Below are positions 8,406-18,150 of a DNA stretch of 64,000 nucleotides, piece after piece. The notes below the pieces were generated by a model. That model was not told the DNA's origin, did not search any database, and was given only the letters and a program-made list of their open reading frames with translations. Each line of letters starts with the position of its first letter. Positions within the stretch are counted from its first letter, which is position 1. This DNA comes from Paenibacillus pasadenensis. Lineage in GTDB: Bacteria; Bacillota; Bacilli; Paenibacillales; Paenibacillaceae. The stretch spans positions 281,879 through 345,878 of the forward strand of contig NZ_JAMBOT010000006.1 of assembly GCF_023715725.1 (NCBI RefSeq), in the 5' to 3' direction. The position numbers were made by a program, and so were the translations under genes.

Positions 8406-10331
8406 ATGAACAAAACTCCGCTGGCTATTGCGGCAGCTGCCGTAATCGGCTTGCAGGCTGTATTTTCCATTGGTGTTTCCGCTGCTCCTGCAGCAACGGT
8501 CAATGAAATTAGCCAATATCGCGTCTATCAGAATGACCGCCCTTTAAAGGAATTTGCCCGGCTGGCTGACGCCAAAACGTTTGCCGCCCGTTATTCTTAC
8601 AGCCGTGTGGAACGAATCGCCGGCCGCGAATGGATATGGGACAATCTGCCTCGTTATAAGGTCTATCAGAACGGGACAAGCCAAGCTGCCTGGGAATTTG
8701 GCGTTTACGACGCAGCATTAAAAAAGGCCAGATCGCTTCCGTCCGCGCAAATCCGCGACCTGGAACGGCCGGGCTGGGTGTATAACAAAGCGCCGCGATA
8801 TCAGCTGTTTCAAAACGGCTCGACAAAGCCGGCCTGGAGCTTCGCTGCGCTAGACGCAGCCAAAAAGGAAGCGGCAAAATGGTCTAAGGCCTATATTATC
8901 GATGTCGAGGCGGCAGCATGGGTATGGGACAATTATTCGGAGGCACAAATAAAAGCTGCCCGCGCAGGCAGTCCCGTCTATACGGTTCTCGTTGACGGAG
9001 TTTCCGCAACGAACAAGGTGTACGCATTTGCGCGCGACGCCGCGCAAGCCGCCCGCGCAATTGCCCGCAGCCAAGTGGTGAACAGCGCCAGCGGCGCAGT
9101 CATCCTGTCCCGCTTGCCTGGCTATCAAGTGCTGCAGAACGGTAAAGAGGTCGCCAGTTATTTCGCGCTGCAAAGCGCAGTTGAGAAAGCCCAGGCGCTT
9201 TCCAACTCTCAAATCGTGCGCGACGGCCTTGTCTGGTGGACCAATGCGCCTTATCTGTCCGTCATGCAGGGAGATGAGCTGCTGAAAAGGTTCCACACCC
9301 GGAAAAGCGCTGTATCTTACGCATCCGGCTTCACCGGCAGCCGTGTCGTCACGGCGGAAAACCGGACCCTTTGGCGGCAGCCGAAAGCTCTCGAGGTGCT
9401 GGGCTGGAGCGGCACCTCCGACCGGAACAGCATCGTCACTCAGCTAGCAGGCACGCAGGGCGTTGATATCTCGTCTCCAACCTGGTATAAACTCGCTGAC
9501 GCCACCGGCAAGCTGCAGGACGACTCATTACCGGAGCTGGTCGCATCGCTCAAGCAGCGCGGCATGAAGGTGCAGCCGCTCGTGCATAACGGGTTTGATC
9601 CCAAGCTGACGAGCGCTTTTCTTGCAGACGAAGCCGCGCGTCAAACGTTCGTCAAAAGCATTGTTCTCAGCTTGAAGGCAGCAGGCGCAGACGGTCTGAA
9701 TTTGGATTTTGAAAGTATCGCGGGCAAAGACCGTTCACGGTATACGCTGTTCGTTGAAGAACTGGCTTCCGCGCTGCATCGCGCGGGTCTTGAGCTGTCG
9801 ATTGACCTCCCGCGCGGAGACGTAGCCTGGGATCATCTGACCGCCTATGACCACCGTGCAATCGCCCAGGTTGCGGACAGGATCGTTATTATGGCTTACG
9901 ACGAGCACTGGCAAGGCGGCGAGGACGCCGGTCCGGTGTCCAGCCTGGGCTGGGCCGAGGGCGGCATCCAGCAGTTCCTTTCCTACGGCATTCCCCGCTC
10001 CAAGCTTGTACTCGGCATTCCGTTTTATGTCCGAGTGTGGCAGGTAGATGCGGCAGGCAAACCGGTGACGAGCCGGGCCGTATTTATGAAGGATGTTCCC
10101 GAACTGATTCGCTCCAAAGGCGCTTTGCCGACGATGGACCCGGACGCAGGGCTGCAAAAATACACGTACAAGGAAAACGGCAAATCGTATGTATTCTGGG
10201 AGGAAACAAACAAAAGCATTATGCAGCGCATTTCTCTCGCTAAAAAATACGATCTGGCCGGCATCGCTGCCTGGAGACTCGGCTACGAGCCGGAGGCGCT
10301 GTGGGGAGAAATCGTGAAGGTAAAGGAATAA
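8406..10331 (+). CDS. Secreted glycoside hydrolase family 18 protein with N-terminal repeats
   Basis: A 641-aa secreted protein. Residues 1-28 are a signal peptide (cut near SAAPA). Residues about 35-330 hold five to six degenerate ~55-aa repeats built on Y-x-V-Y-Q-N-G, followed by an Ala-rich helix and a W-x-x-N/D ending, likely a surface- or glycan-binding region. The C-terminal TIM barrel carries the GH18 signature DGLNLDFE at 429-436, with Glu436 the predicted acid/base; the usual second Asp is Asn. Chitinase, endo-N-acetylglucosaminidase and spore-lysin activities all occur in this family, so the substrate is open. The start at 8406 follows TAGGAGGAATAAACGA. Confidence 0.88.
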   Translation: MNKTPLAIAAAAVIGLQAVFSIGVSAAPAATVNEISQYRVYQNDRPLKEFARLADAKTFAARYSYSRVERIAGREWIWDNLPRYKVYQNGTSQAAWEFGVYDAALKKARSLPSAQIRDLERPGWVYNKAPRYQLFQNGSTKPAWSFAALDAAKKEAAKWSKAYIIDVEAAAWVWDNYSEAQIKAARAGSPVYTVLVDGVSATNKVYAFARDAAQAARAIARSQVVNSASGAVILSRLPGYQVLQNGKEVASYFALQSAVEKAQALSNSQIVRDGLVWWTNAPYLSVMQGDELLKRFHTRKSAVSYASGFTGSRVVTAENRTLWRQPKALEVLGWSGTSDRNSIVTQLAGTQGVDISSPTWYKLADATGKLQDDSLPELVASLKQRGMKVQPLVHNGFDPKLTSAFLADEAARQTFVKSIVLSLKAAGADGLNLDFESIAGKDRSRYTLFVEELASALHRAGLELSIDLPRGDVAWDHLTAYDHRAIAQVADRIVIMAYDEHWQGGEDAGPVSSLGWAEGGIQQFLSYGIPRSKLVLGIPFYVRVWQVDAAGKPVTSRAVFMKDVPELIRSKGALPTMDPDAGLQKYTYKENGKSYVFWEETNKSIMQRISLAKKYDLAGIAAWRLGYEPEALWGEIVKVKE

Positions 10332-10362
10332 CGAGCACTTATTCATATCCAACTTTATAATG

Positions 10363-10405
10363 AAAAAAGCTTGACCTTACCGATTCCGGAAGGTCAAGCT
10401 TTTTT
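10363..10405. terminator. Bidirectional terminator between GH18 and kinase genes
   Basis: Arms AAAAGCTTGACCTT and AAGGTCAAGCTTTT with A and T runs on either side, lying between convergent genes. Confidence 0.92.
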
Positions 10406-10434
10406 GTTAATTTGGCGACAAGAACGGAAACGGA

Positions 10435-13400
10435 TTACACACTTAACTCTCTTCCTACCATTTCCGCTTTGCTTCTTGCTCCCCACAGCTCGTAATAGTG
10501 GGCTGCTTGCCTGAACAATTCCTTCGCTGCCGTCTCCAGGCCGATATTTCGGCGAAACATCCCCGCACGCTCATAGGCAAGCGCCTGATAGCGGATAAAC
10601 CCGCTCGATTGGGCCGCCTCAAGCGCCATATCGTAACACTGAACCGCCTTCTGTTTTTTTCCGCGGCGTTCGGCCGCCGCTGCGCGAAGCATCCATAAAT
10701 GCATCGAAAACATATCCGGGTTGGCTTTTGACCATACAACCGCCTTCTGCATGCCCCTTTGTAAAATCTGACGCGCCTGCTTTTTGCTCTTCCCGCTCAG
10801 TTCGCCATAACGGTCGCTTGCAATGAGACTGGAGAACAGCACGTATTCCTCCATAAAAGCCGAGCCGGCGAGCGAACGGACGTAGAGCTCGGCATCCTGC
10901 AGCGCCTGATAAGCGCGAAGCGGCTCGTTACGCATAAAATAGAGCTTCATCCGGTGCAGATAAAATATAGCAAGACCGGTTTTGTAACCGCTCGTCTCCA
11001 TCCGGTCTAAACAATCCTTTTCGCGAAAGCCATCTCCGTCAAAGGAGCATAAATCAGACAGCTCGCCGGCCAGATTCAGATAATATTGGCGGGCAAGCTG
11101 CGCCGTCAGCAGCGAGGCTTTATACTGCGTTTGCCGAATTTGCGAGATGCTTAATTCCATGTTGCGGATCTGGTGGGGCAAATCCATCGTCGGATGCCAC
11201 AAATTGCGGTAATACGACGCATGTGCCTGATACATCAGGTCTCCTGCCTGCTGGCAGCTAAAAACCGCACGCTCGAACCATTCCGGCAGCGTGTGCCAAG
11301 ATTGTTTCCAGCCGTGATCAAACAGCGTATAAAGCGTAAGCACCGCACCGCGCCACTGAACATCGTTGAACTTTTCATTAATGTTGACGCCGAGCCGCCC
11401 ATAGCGGAATGCGCCTTCAGCGTCCCCGGTTCCGGAGAGCAGCATGGAATAACCGATAAAAGCAAACGCCGACTCTGCCGCGACCCCGTGTTGAAGCGTA
11501 AGTTCAACCTTTTTGAACGCCAGCAGGCTGAACAGTTCCGGCTGTCCTGAAATAAACGCCGAAGGAAACATATTAATGAGCAGCCGCATTTTTAACAAAA
11601 CAGAAGGCTCTTTCATCGATGGACCGGCTAACAGCTCTGCCTCGTTTTTTTTCCGCAGCGCCAGCTTTGTTTGAACGAGGCCCTTCAGCACATGAAGTTT
11701 GGTCGGTTTGGCGGGCAGAATCACTCCAAGCAGCTGAAGTCCGTTCCGTCCGCTGCTCAGCGATTCGGCGAGCATCCCCAAATACATATAGTGGCTCGAT
11801 TGCATCGCCCGGACTTCAGCAGCCGCGTAAGGGCTTGCCGCCTCGAAGAGAAGCTCCTGACAAGCCTCCTCCGCCTCCCGTACTCGCCAGGTCAAAAAGC
11901 TGCATTCCGCATATAAACGATTGACATGTGCGCGCAGCCAAGACGTCTGGGTAAGTCCCGAAGGTGGCAGCAAGGGACGAATGCGCTCCAGCAGCATGTA
12001 AGCCGTCTCATATCCATGGGCCAGCTTTGCCCGATGAGCCGCGCGAGCCATAAGATGAATGGCGTTCATCCGTTCTTCCGCATCGATGAGCACATCGAGC
12101 CCCTGGCAAAGATGCAGCGCCAGATGGACCAGCCGGTAATCCTGCGGTTCTTCTTCCTGCTGATCCATCATCATTTGCGCCATCCATAGATGAGTTTCAG
12201 CCGATTCCTCCGGAGTTAACATCGCACTAAACGCCTGCTGCAGGCGGCCATGCCGAAACCGAAAGGTTAGTTCAGCCGGAGCTTGAAACAACCCCGATTC
12301 AAGCTCCGCAGCCGCAAACCGCAGCAGCTCAATCGACTCGTAACCGGCGCTCAGAAGCCCTTCCTCTAAAGACGCGCTGAGCGACGACAGCAGCTCTTTT
12401 TCGCAGCCCTTTCCGATGCGCAGCAGCATGCCGTAGTGAAAATCGCCGCCAATAATTGAGGCCAGCGAGAGTATGCGCCGCATGTGCTCCGGCAATCTGC
12501 CCAGCCTGTCTGTCAAAAAATGCAGCGCATCCCCTTCTGACGATATTTGCCGCAGCGTCTGCTCCCGCCAGTTCCATTCACCCTGCTGTTCATCGTAATA
12601 AAGTCCGCCGCAGCGATGCAGCTCAAAAAGCAGCTCATGGATAAAAAACACATTGCCTTTTGTGCTCCGCAGAAGGGCAGCAGACAGCCTCTCCCTGTTC
12701 ATCGCGTTCATGTTCAGGCTGCCGCCGACCATTTCCTCCACATGAAACCAGCCGAGCGGCTGCAGCGAGATGAATAGTACACGAGAGCTGAGTCTAAACC
12801 GCTCAAGCGCCTCTTCAACGGTACGGTCCGCTTCCTGGTCGCGGCATGCCAGCAGCACGAGCAGACGGCATGGATGCTCACAAGCGGATAGCTTTTCGAG
12901 CAGCAGCAAGCTTGGCGCATCCGCGTTATGCACATCATCGAGAAACAATATCATTGGCGGACCTGACGATGCTAAAAAGGTGATAAACCGAACAAATACC
13001 GAATAAAAACGGTTGGAATCCTCCTTCGGATTCAGCGGCTCCAGTAAAGGCTGCCGCCCAATCAGCTGCTCCAGCTCCGGGATTAGAGCCGTAATTAAAC
13101 TGCCGCAGCCCTGCAGCTCTTCCATTAGCTGATGGGACCTGGTTAAAAGCATTTTTCTGCTAGCCTGGCGGCTCAGCATATGGTCAAGCCATCCTCGGAG
13201 AGCCTCCGCTATGGCGGCGTACGGCAAATGCCGATTGGATGAATCAAACCTGCCCTCCAAGAAATATCCTTTCATCCGGGCCAAATCCGGCCTAAGCTCT
13301 TGGACAAGCGCGGTTTTTCCGGCACCGGCATCCCCATGAATAAGAGACGTCACCACTGTGCCGGAGCCGCTTATTTTCAGCAGCGACCGAAGCTTGTCAA

Positions 13401-14310
13401 GCTCCGTGTCCCTTCCATACAACCGTTGCGAAAGCCGGAAGCGCCAGTCGGAATCAGCCTCTCCGGTTATGCCTTCCCATTGGCCCTGCCGAGCTTTCAG
13501 CAAATCCGCTTTAATGCCCTCGATGCTTCTATAACGCTCATCCGGCTCTTTCGCCAGCAGTCTCATCACGATAGCTGACAGAAACGGAGAGACTTTGCCG
13601 CCCGTTGCCGCAAAAGGAGAGACGAACAGCTTGGCCAGGCTATAGTGAATCTGCTCCTCCTGCTCCTCGGCCGTGTAAGGCGGCTTGCCCGTCAGACCAC
13701 TATAAAGAATAATGCCTAACGCGTAATAGTCCGCTCTGTCATCAACACGCCGGTTCATCCGCCCCGTTTGCTCCGGGGAACGAAAGGGAAAGGTCCCTCG
13801 CGGCCCATAAACGCTATTGAATCGGGGTTCACGGCCAATCGCTTCGACCGCGCTGCCTAATTCAATCGGCTGAATAATCCGCTTCTCGCGGTTCCAAAGC
13901 AGGCTGCCCGGTTTGAGATCTCCATAAATGAAGTTACATTCATGCAGCTCTCTTAAAAGCTCGCAAACCTCCACTGCCAGCTCCAGCAATTCGTCGATGT
14001 CCGGCTTTCGTTCCAGAACCGTTTCCAGCGGCTCGCCGCCCGAATCTCTGAAAATGAGCGCGTAGACTCCGCCTGCAGCGGCCGGACCATAGTGGCGAGC
14101 GTGCTTTGAAGCTGCAAAGCCGTGGCTGAGACGCCCCATCAGGCGCTCCTCATGCCTCAGCCGCGCCATATCGTAGCTGTCTCCTGCACCGGCGCGAAAC
14201 GTTTTAATGAGCACGGCCTCTCCCGTATTGATGTCCCGCCCGCGGTACACGATTGTTCGATCCGATGTAATTAAAACTTCTTCCGCTTCGCAGCATCCGA
14301 ATGATGTCAT
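10435..14310 (-). CDS. Ser/Thr kinase-like / AAA ATPase / TPR signalling protein with degenerate kinase site
   Basis: A 1291-aa multidomain protein. Residues about 10-275 form a protein-kinase fold with the VLIK lysine (K36) and SPEQTGRMNRRVDDRADYYALG, typical of bacterial kinase-AAA-histidine kinase fusions. The catalytic loop reads YGDLKPGS (Asp131 kept, Asn replaced by Ser136) and the DFG motif is replaced by ELG (Glu150), suggesting weak or no kinase activity. An AAA domain follows with Walker A GDAGAGKT (326-333) and Walker B FLDD (456-459). The remaining ~700 residues are helical, TPR-like. The GAF and histidine-kinase modules often found at the C-terminus are missing. ATG at 14310 has GGAG nine bases upstream; ATGs at 14319 and 14325 are alternatives. 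Confidence 0.85.
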   Translation of the reverse strand: MTSFGCCEAEEVLITSDRTIVYRGRDINTGEAVLIKTFRAGAGDSYDMARLRHEERLMGRLSHGFAASKHARHYGPAAAGGVYALIFRDSGGEPLETVLERKPDIDELLELAVEVCELLRELHECNFIYGDLKPGSLLWNREKRIIQPIELGSAVEAIGREPRFNSVYGPRGTFPFRSPEQTGRMNRRVDDRADYYALGIILYSGLTGKPPYTAEEQEEQIHYSLAKLFVSPFAATGGKVSPFLSAIVMRLLAKEPDERYRSIEGIKADLLKARQGQWEGITGEADSDWRFRLSQRLYGRDTELDKLRSLLKISGSGTVVTSLIHGDAGAGKTALVQELRPDLARMKGYFLEGRFDSSNRHLPYAAIAEALRGWLDHMLSRQASRKMLLTRSHQLMEELQGCGSLITALIPELEQLIGRQPLLEPLNPKEDSNRFYSVFVRFITFLASSGPPMILFLDDVHNADAPSLLLLEKLSACEHPCRLLVLLACRDQEADRTVEEALERFRLSSRVLFISLQPLGWFHVEEMVGGSLNMNAMNRERLSAALLRSTKGNVFFIHELLFELHRCGGLYYDEQQGEWNWREQTLRQISSEGDALHFLTDRLGRLPEHMRRILSLASIIGGDFHYGMLLRIGKGCEKELLSSLSASLEEGLLSAGYESIELLRFAAAELESGLFQAPAELTFRFRHGRLQQAFSAMLTPEESAETHLWMAQMMMDQQEEEPQDYRLVHLALHLCQGLDVLIDAEERMNAIHLMARAAHRAKLAHGYETAYMLLERIRPLLPPSGLTQTSWLRAHVNRLYAECSFLTWRVREAEEACQELLFEAASPYAAAEVRAMQSSHYMYLGMLAESLSSGRNGLQLLGVILPAKPTKLHVLKGLVQTKLALRKKNEAELLAGPSMKEPSVLLKMRLLINMFPSAFISGQPELFSLLAFKKVELTLQHGVAAESAFAFIGYSMLLSGTGDAEGAFRYGRLGVNINEKFNDVQWRGAVLTLYTLFDHGWKQSWHTLPEWFERAVFSCQQAGDLMYQAHASYYRNLWHPTMDLPHQIRNMELSISQIRQTQYKASLLTAQLARQYYLNLAGELSDLCSFDGDGFREKDCLDRMETSGYKTGLAIFYLHRMKLYFMRNEPLRAYQALQDAELYVRSLAGSAFMEEYVLFSSLIASDRYGELSGKSKKQARQILQRGMQKAVVWSKANPDMFSMHLWMLRAAAAERRGKKQKAVQCYDMALEAAQSSGFIRYQALAYERAGMFRRNIGLETAAKELFRQAAHYYELWGARSKAEMVGRELSV

Positions 14311-14315
14311 TATTT

Positions 14316-15590
14316 TCATCTCCATGTTCCGGATGCCCCAGGCACAATTTCAGCATCAAACTTTAATATATAGGCGAACGCCAGCCACATGATCCAGCAG
14401 TTGACGCCAAAAAACAGATAGCCGAAGTAACCGAGCACCGGCATTTCGGAAAAGAGATGAAACTTGTCCAAATAGGGGACGGAATACTTCCAGAAGTTTG
14501 GATTAATTACGATATCAGAATTGAAAAATCCGCTGCCGTAATTCCAAAACTCCCAAAACAATCCGTTCAGCAAAGTAGCTATGGCAATCAGCAACAGTGG
14601 CGACCAATTTCCTTGCCGCAGCGGGGAAAACGGCGTCCACAGCCCTGCCAGCGCCATCGCTGCCGATAACAGGGGCACGAGAGCAACCCACAACACCCAA
14701 AAAAGCTCAAATGGAAAATATCCCATTCCAAAGGCCAGCGCAACTCCGCCCGCATACAATAACCAAATAGAGCTGCGGGACAGGTTAAATTTAGGGCCGT
14801 TTGTGTATCGATCGCGAATTCCCGGAAATGTCAGCAGCAGCGTATACCATTCAAATATGGCCGGAAGTACAGTTGTATAAGATAAGGAAAACCAGAAAAC
14901 ATTGCCGAAATCAGACAATATATCCCGGTTGGGATAATACCAGTTCTCCAGCACAAAAAAGTTGAGATATTCAAACACAAACCAGCTGAAGCAGGATACG
15001 GCGGCCAGAATCTGCATGAGATGCGGCTTTTTCGAAATAATGGAGCTGCCGCCGCTTCGCTTGTATACGATTCCGTCGAGCAGCAGAATAAAAGACCACC
15101 AGAGCGGCACAAAGGCGAAGGCGTTCAGCTCCGGCAGAAAGGGAATACGGAACCACATCAGCAGCCAGCTGGCTAACAGCAACGGCAAGCTCCACCAGAA
15201 CCAGACTGGAAACCCGCTTGAAGCTGCTGAGCGATACGATGCCGATGTTAATGCCGCCTCCGACGCTGCTGCGACTTCGGCCTGAGCTGCAGAGAGCTGC
15301 TGCCTGGAGGCAGGCCTGTCCGCTTCGAAAGCCGGTTTGTCGGCGCTGGCTGAACGGAAACCGAAAAGGCGCGGAAAAGCAAGAAACAATACGATAAATA
15401 CAGCCACCATACAGGCAAAAATAAAGTATCCAAGATTAAAGCCAGGGGGAGCAATAGCTTGTTGAGCGGGAAATTCACCATAACCAGGCGGCAGGCCTTT
15501 CCAACGGATTAAACTGCCGGCCAGCGGAAGGGTGAAGATCAGTACGGAAGTACCGATTAACAGCGATGTTTGAGACAGCTTCCATTTCAT
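14316..15590 (-). CDS. Polytopic membrane protein of unknown function
   Basis: A 424-aa integral membrane protein with about ten hydrophobic segments, two at the N-terminus flanking a loop, a polar Ala/Ser/Glu-rich cytoplasmic-type linker near 80-120, and eight or so in the C-terminal two thirds, many rich in Trp and Phe. I do not recognise the family. The longest frame starts 79 codons upstream inside the degV region, but the ATG at 15590 follows AGGGGGATTTCA and begins a plausible membrane anchor. Its TGA overlaps possible starts of the kinase-like gene, so the two are almost certainly co-translated and may act together. Confidence 0.75.
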   Translation of the reverse strand: MKWKLSQTSLLIGTSVLIFTLPLAGSLIRWKGLPPGYGEFPAQQAIAPPGFNLGYFIFACMVAVFIVLFLAFPRLFGFRSASADKPAFEADRPASRQQLSAAQAEVAAASEAALTSASYRSAASSGFPVWFWWSLPLLLASWLLMWFRIPFLPELNAFAFVPLWWSFILLLDGIVYKRSGGSSIISKKPHLMQILAAVSCFSWFVFEYLNFFVLENWYYPNRDILSDFGNVFWFSLSYTTVLPAIFEWYTLLLTFPGIRDRYTNGPKFNLSRSSIWLLYAGGVALAFGMGYFPFELFWVLWVALVPLLSAAMALAGLWTPFSPLRQGNWSPLLLIAIATLLNGLFWEFWNYGSGFFNSDIVINPNFWKYSVPYLDKFHLFSEMPVLGYFGYLFFGVNCWIMWLAFAYILKFDAEIVPGASGTWR

Positions 15591-15723
15591 TGAAATCCCC
15601 CTATTCATGATTGAAGGCATTGTAGGCTGTTTTAGGCGGAAGCCTCTATCTATTTGTCGAAATGGGAACGGAACTAGTTTACCTTTTCGCCCCAATTCTT
15701 TCAATATTTTTCCTTCAATTCGA

Positions 15724-15779
15724 TAAATAAACAGCCCGAGACGAAATGCCCGAGTCACAGGCGATTTCGTCCCGGGCTG
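15724..15779 (-). terminator. Terminator of degV
   Basis: Long arms CAGCCCGAGACGAAAT and ATTTCGTCCCGGGCTG (one G-T pair). On the minus strand it ends in TTTATTT, 14 bases after the degV stop. Confidence 0.88.
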
Positions 15780-15792
15780 ATCCGGGTCAATA

Positions 15793-16632
15793 TTAAAATG
15801 CGATTCCAATGCCGCCTTCGCCGGCATGAGTGCCCATAACCGGGCCCATACAGGACAGATGAACGTCCCGGAACGGGTGTTTGGCCAAAATGCGCGCCTT
15901 CACTTCCAGGGCCAGCTGTTCATTATTGCTGTGCACGATGGCGATCGCCGCATTTTCGTAATCATGCGTTTTTTCATCCACCTTCTCAAGCAGGCGGTTA
16001 ACCGCTTTGCGAAAGCCGCGGGTTTTCTCGACGACCTCGATACGGCCCTCCTTGTTGATACAAAGCAGGAGCTTAATATTCAGTATCGTCGCCACTCCGC
16101 CGGACAAGCGGCTTAAACGGCCGCCTTTAATCACGTTTTCAAGCGTATCCAGCGTAAAATAAGATTCTGTATGTTCAATCAGCCGTTCTACCTTCGCAGT
16201 CAGCTCCGCAAGATTGTCGCAGGTGGCGGACCATTTGGCGGCCAAAGCCACAATCAGCGACAGACCTCCGGAAAATTCGCGGGAATTCAGCACCTCTATC
16301 GAACGTGAAAAGCCTTCGTCAATTAACATTTCTTTTGCTATTAAGGCGGATTGGTAGGTACTGCTGACGTTGGACGACATGCATATAACGAGCAGATCGC
16401 TGTCGCCGTCCGCGCGGCGGAACGCTTCCAGAAAATCAGAAGGGCTCGGACTTGCCGTCGTCGGCAGCTCTTGATGCGATTTCATTTTAGAGTAAAATTC
16501 GGAGTTGCTCATTCCCTTCGGCATGGGACCGTCTGGAAACATGACCGGAAGCTGAATGATCTCGATCCCGTATTGACTCCGGACCGACTCCGGAAGGTCA
16601 GAACCACTGTCTGTAAAAATCTTGATCGGCAT
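15793..16632 (-). CDS. DegV family fatty-acid-binding protein
   Basis: A 279-aa protein of the DegV/FakB family, which binds fatty acids and presents them to the FakA kinase for phosphorylation. The opening IKIFTDSGSDLP (DxGSD) and TASPSPSDF (lipid head-group loop) are typical. The ATG at 16632 follows AAAGGAGCCCGATT and gives the usual length; the upstream 20 codons are not family-like. A TATAAT lies at 16658-16663 on the minus strand, about 26 bases before the start. fakA is not in the window. Confidence 0.9.
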   Translation of the reverse strand: MPIKIFTDSGSDLPESVRSQYGIEIIQLPVMFPDGPMPKGMSNSEFYSKMKSHQELPTTASPSPSDFLEAFRRADGDSDLLVICMSSNVSSTYQSALIAKEMLIDEGFSRSIEVLNSREFSGGLSLIVALAAKWSATCDNLAELTAKVERLIEHTESYFTLDTLENVIKGGRLSRLSGGVATILNIKLLLCINKEGRIEVVEKTRGFRKAVNRLLEKVDEKTHDYENAAIAIVHSNNEQLALEVKARILAKHPFRDVHLSCMGPVMGTHAGEGGIGIAF

Positions 16633-16751
16633 AATCGGGCTCCTTTCATTCGAAGCCATTATACCGAATTCGACGTACGGCCTAGTAGTCACAAATATAA
16701 CTTGTCTAATCCAGTAAAATGTGTTATGAAATCACTTCTGTCATAATGTTG

Positions 16752-17333
16752 TCACACAAACTCTGCGCCACGCACCTTTGAAAAGACCTTTGTGTCTCTC
16801 AACTGTCCGGTTGAATCGCGGCTGTCCTGGCGCAATACGCCCTCCAGCGTAAAACCGCAGCGGACGGCAACGGCCGCGCTTCGCTCATTAATTGAATCGC
16901 AGCGGATTTCAATGCGGTTGGCTGCAAGCCGTTCCGAGGCAAATGCCGTTATCGCCTGAACCGCTTCCGTAACATACCCTTTGCCCGCCTCGCTGCTGCG
17001 CACCCAATAGCCGATTTCGAAGCTGCGTACATCCCAATTCATACGATGCAGACCGCTTCCGCCAATCATTCTGCCCGTTTGTTTGTCCGTCAGCATCAAG
17101 CGTAGATCGGTCCGCATAATAAAGGCTGCTATCGCGCTGCGCACGTTCAATTCGGACTGCTCAACCGACGGAGCGGTTTGCGCCCAAGGCATCCACGGCT
17201 TAAGCTCGTCCAGGCTTTCGAGAACCGCCTCATTAACAGCCGCGCCGTCACCGAAACGCGGTGCCCGGATCAGCAAACGGCTGCTTTCAAAAGCATCGGG
17301 AAAATCAATCAACTTCGGATCAGCCGTCTCCAT
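16752..17333 (-). CDS. GNAT acetyltransferase, RimJ/RimL type
   Basis: A 193-aa N-acetyltransferase. FESSRLLIRAPRFGDGAAV opens the RimJ/RimL-type domain, FEIGYWVRSSEAGKGYVTEAV holds the acetyl-CoA binding loop (a slightly altered Q/RxxGxG/A), and ERSAAVAVRCGFTLEGVLR is the usual C-terminal part. Family members acetylate ribosomal protein N-termini or small amines; the target is unknown. The ATG at 17333 has GGGAG nine bases upstream; longer starts at 17339 or 17432 are possible. Confidence 0.85.
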   Translation of the reverse strand: METADPKLIDFPDAFESSRLLIRAPRFGDGAAVNEAVLESLDELKPWMPWAQTAPSVEQSELNVRSAIAAFIMRTDLRLMLTDKQTGRMIGGSGLHRMNWDVRSFEIGYWVRSSEAGKGYVTEAVQAITAFASERLAANRIEIRCDSINERSAAVAVRCGFTLEGVLRQDSRDSTGQLRDTKVFSKVRGAEFV

Positions 17334-17474
17334 TTCCATCAGCTCCCATGAAATAATGCTCCCATCATATCGCACAGGCTTCCCCCCGTAAAGGATTCCC
17401 TTTGCAGACCAATTTCCTATATAATTATTCATATCGAATAATAATTTAAACAGAAATAGATAGGAGCGGTGAGG

Positions 17475-18038
17475 ATGGGGATTAAACAAAAGCTTGTATT
17501 TGGCTATAGACGCATAAAAGGAATCGTAAAATTCGGCTCAAGAGGTTATTCATTACGCGACGCTCCCTCCGTGCGCGGCAAGGTTTACGTCAACCGTTTC
17601 GGCCAGCTTGTTATCGGTAAACGTTTTTCAATGGCCGGCCGTCCCTGGCCCTGCCAGCTTACGGTTGAAGACGGAGCCAAGCTCGAATTCGGCTCCAATG
17701 TCTTCATTAATGCGGGCTGCGGCATCGCCGCGACCAAATCGATCATCATTGGAAACGATGTACGCATCGGTCCGCGCACAAGCATTATGGACAGCGACTA
17801 TCACCGGCTGGATGCGGATACCGATTACGGCGATTTGGCTAAGCCTATCCGAATCGGCAACAATGTGTGGATCGGCACCCGTTGCACCATACTCGCAGGC
17901 GTGACGATCGGCGACGGTGCCGTCATTGCCGCTGGCAGCACCGTCATTAAGGATGTGCCGCCTAATACGGTTGTCGGAGGCTCGCCAGCCAAAATCATCC
18001 GCAGCCTAAATATTCCCGACGGCTGGGTTCGAGGATGA
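17475..18038 (+). CDS. Left-handed beta-helix (hexapeptide) acyltransferase
   Basis: A 187-aa protein with repeating hexapeptide motifs ([45 protein letters not shown]), ending in the [11 protein letters not shown] motif of the maltose/serine/galactoside O-acetyltransferase group. The catalytic-type His is in SDYHRL. It probably acetylates a sugar or cell-envelope component. The ATG at 17475 follows AGGAG by eight bases; a GTG at 17469 is too close to that site. It is convergent with the exopolysaccharide operon but not part of it. Confidence 0.87.
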   Translation: MGIKQKLVFGYRRIKGIVKFGSRGYSLRDAPSVRGKVYVNRFGQLVIGKRFSMAGRPWPCQLTVEDGAKLEFGSNVFINAGCGIAATKSIIIGNDVRIGPRTSIMDSDYHRLDADTDYGDLAKPIRIGNNVWIGTRCTILAGVTIGDGAVIAAGSTVIKDVPPNTVVGGSPAKIIRSLNIPDGWVRG

Positions 18039-18092
18039 TGCCGCCTCTGAGCTGAACCACCCCCGCCGTCTTCGCCATTGCGAAGTGATCCT

Positions 18093-18150
18093 AAAAAAGC
18101 GCGGAAATCATTCCGTCCTCACCAGGAACGGATGATTTCCACGCTTTTTT
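18093..18150. terminator. Bidirectional terminator overlapping the GH113-like gene end
   Basis: Arms of about 22 bases, AAAAAAGCG/GGAAATCATTCCGT against the matching right arm ending CGCTTTTTT. The right arm includes the last codons and stop of the minus-strand gene. It serves both convergent transcripts. Confidence 0.88.
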
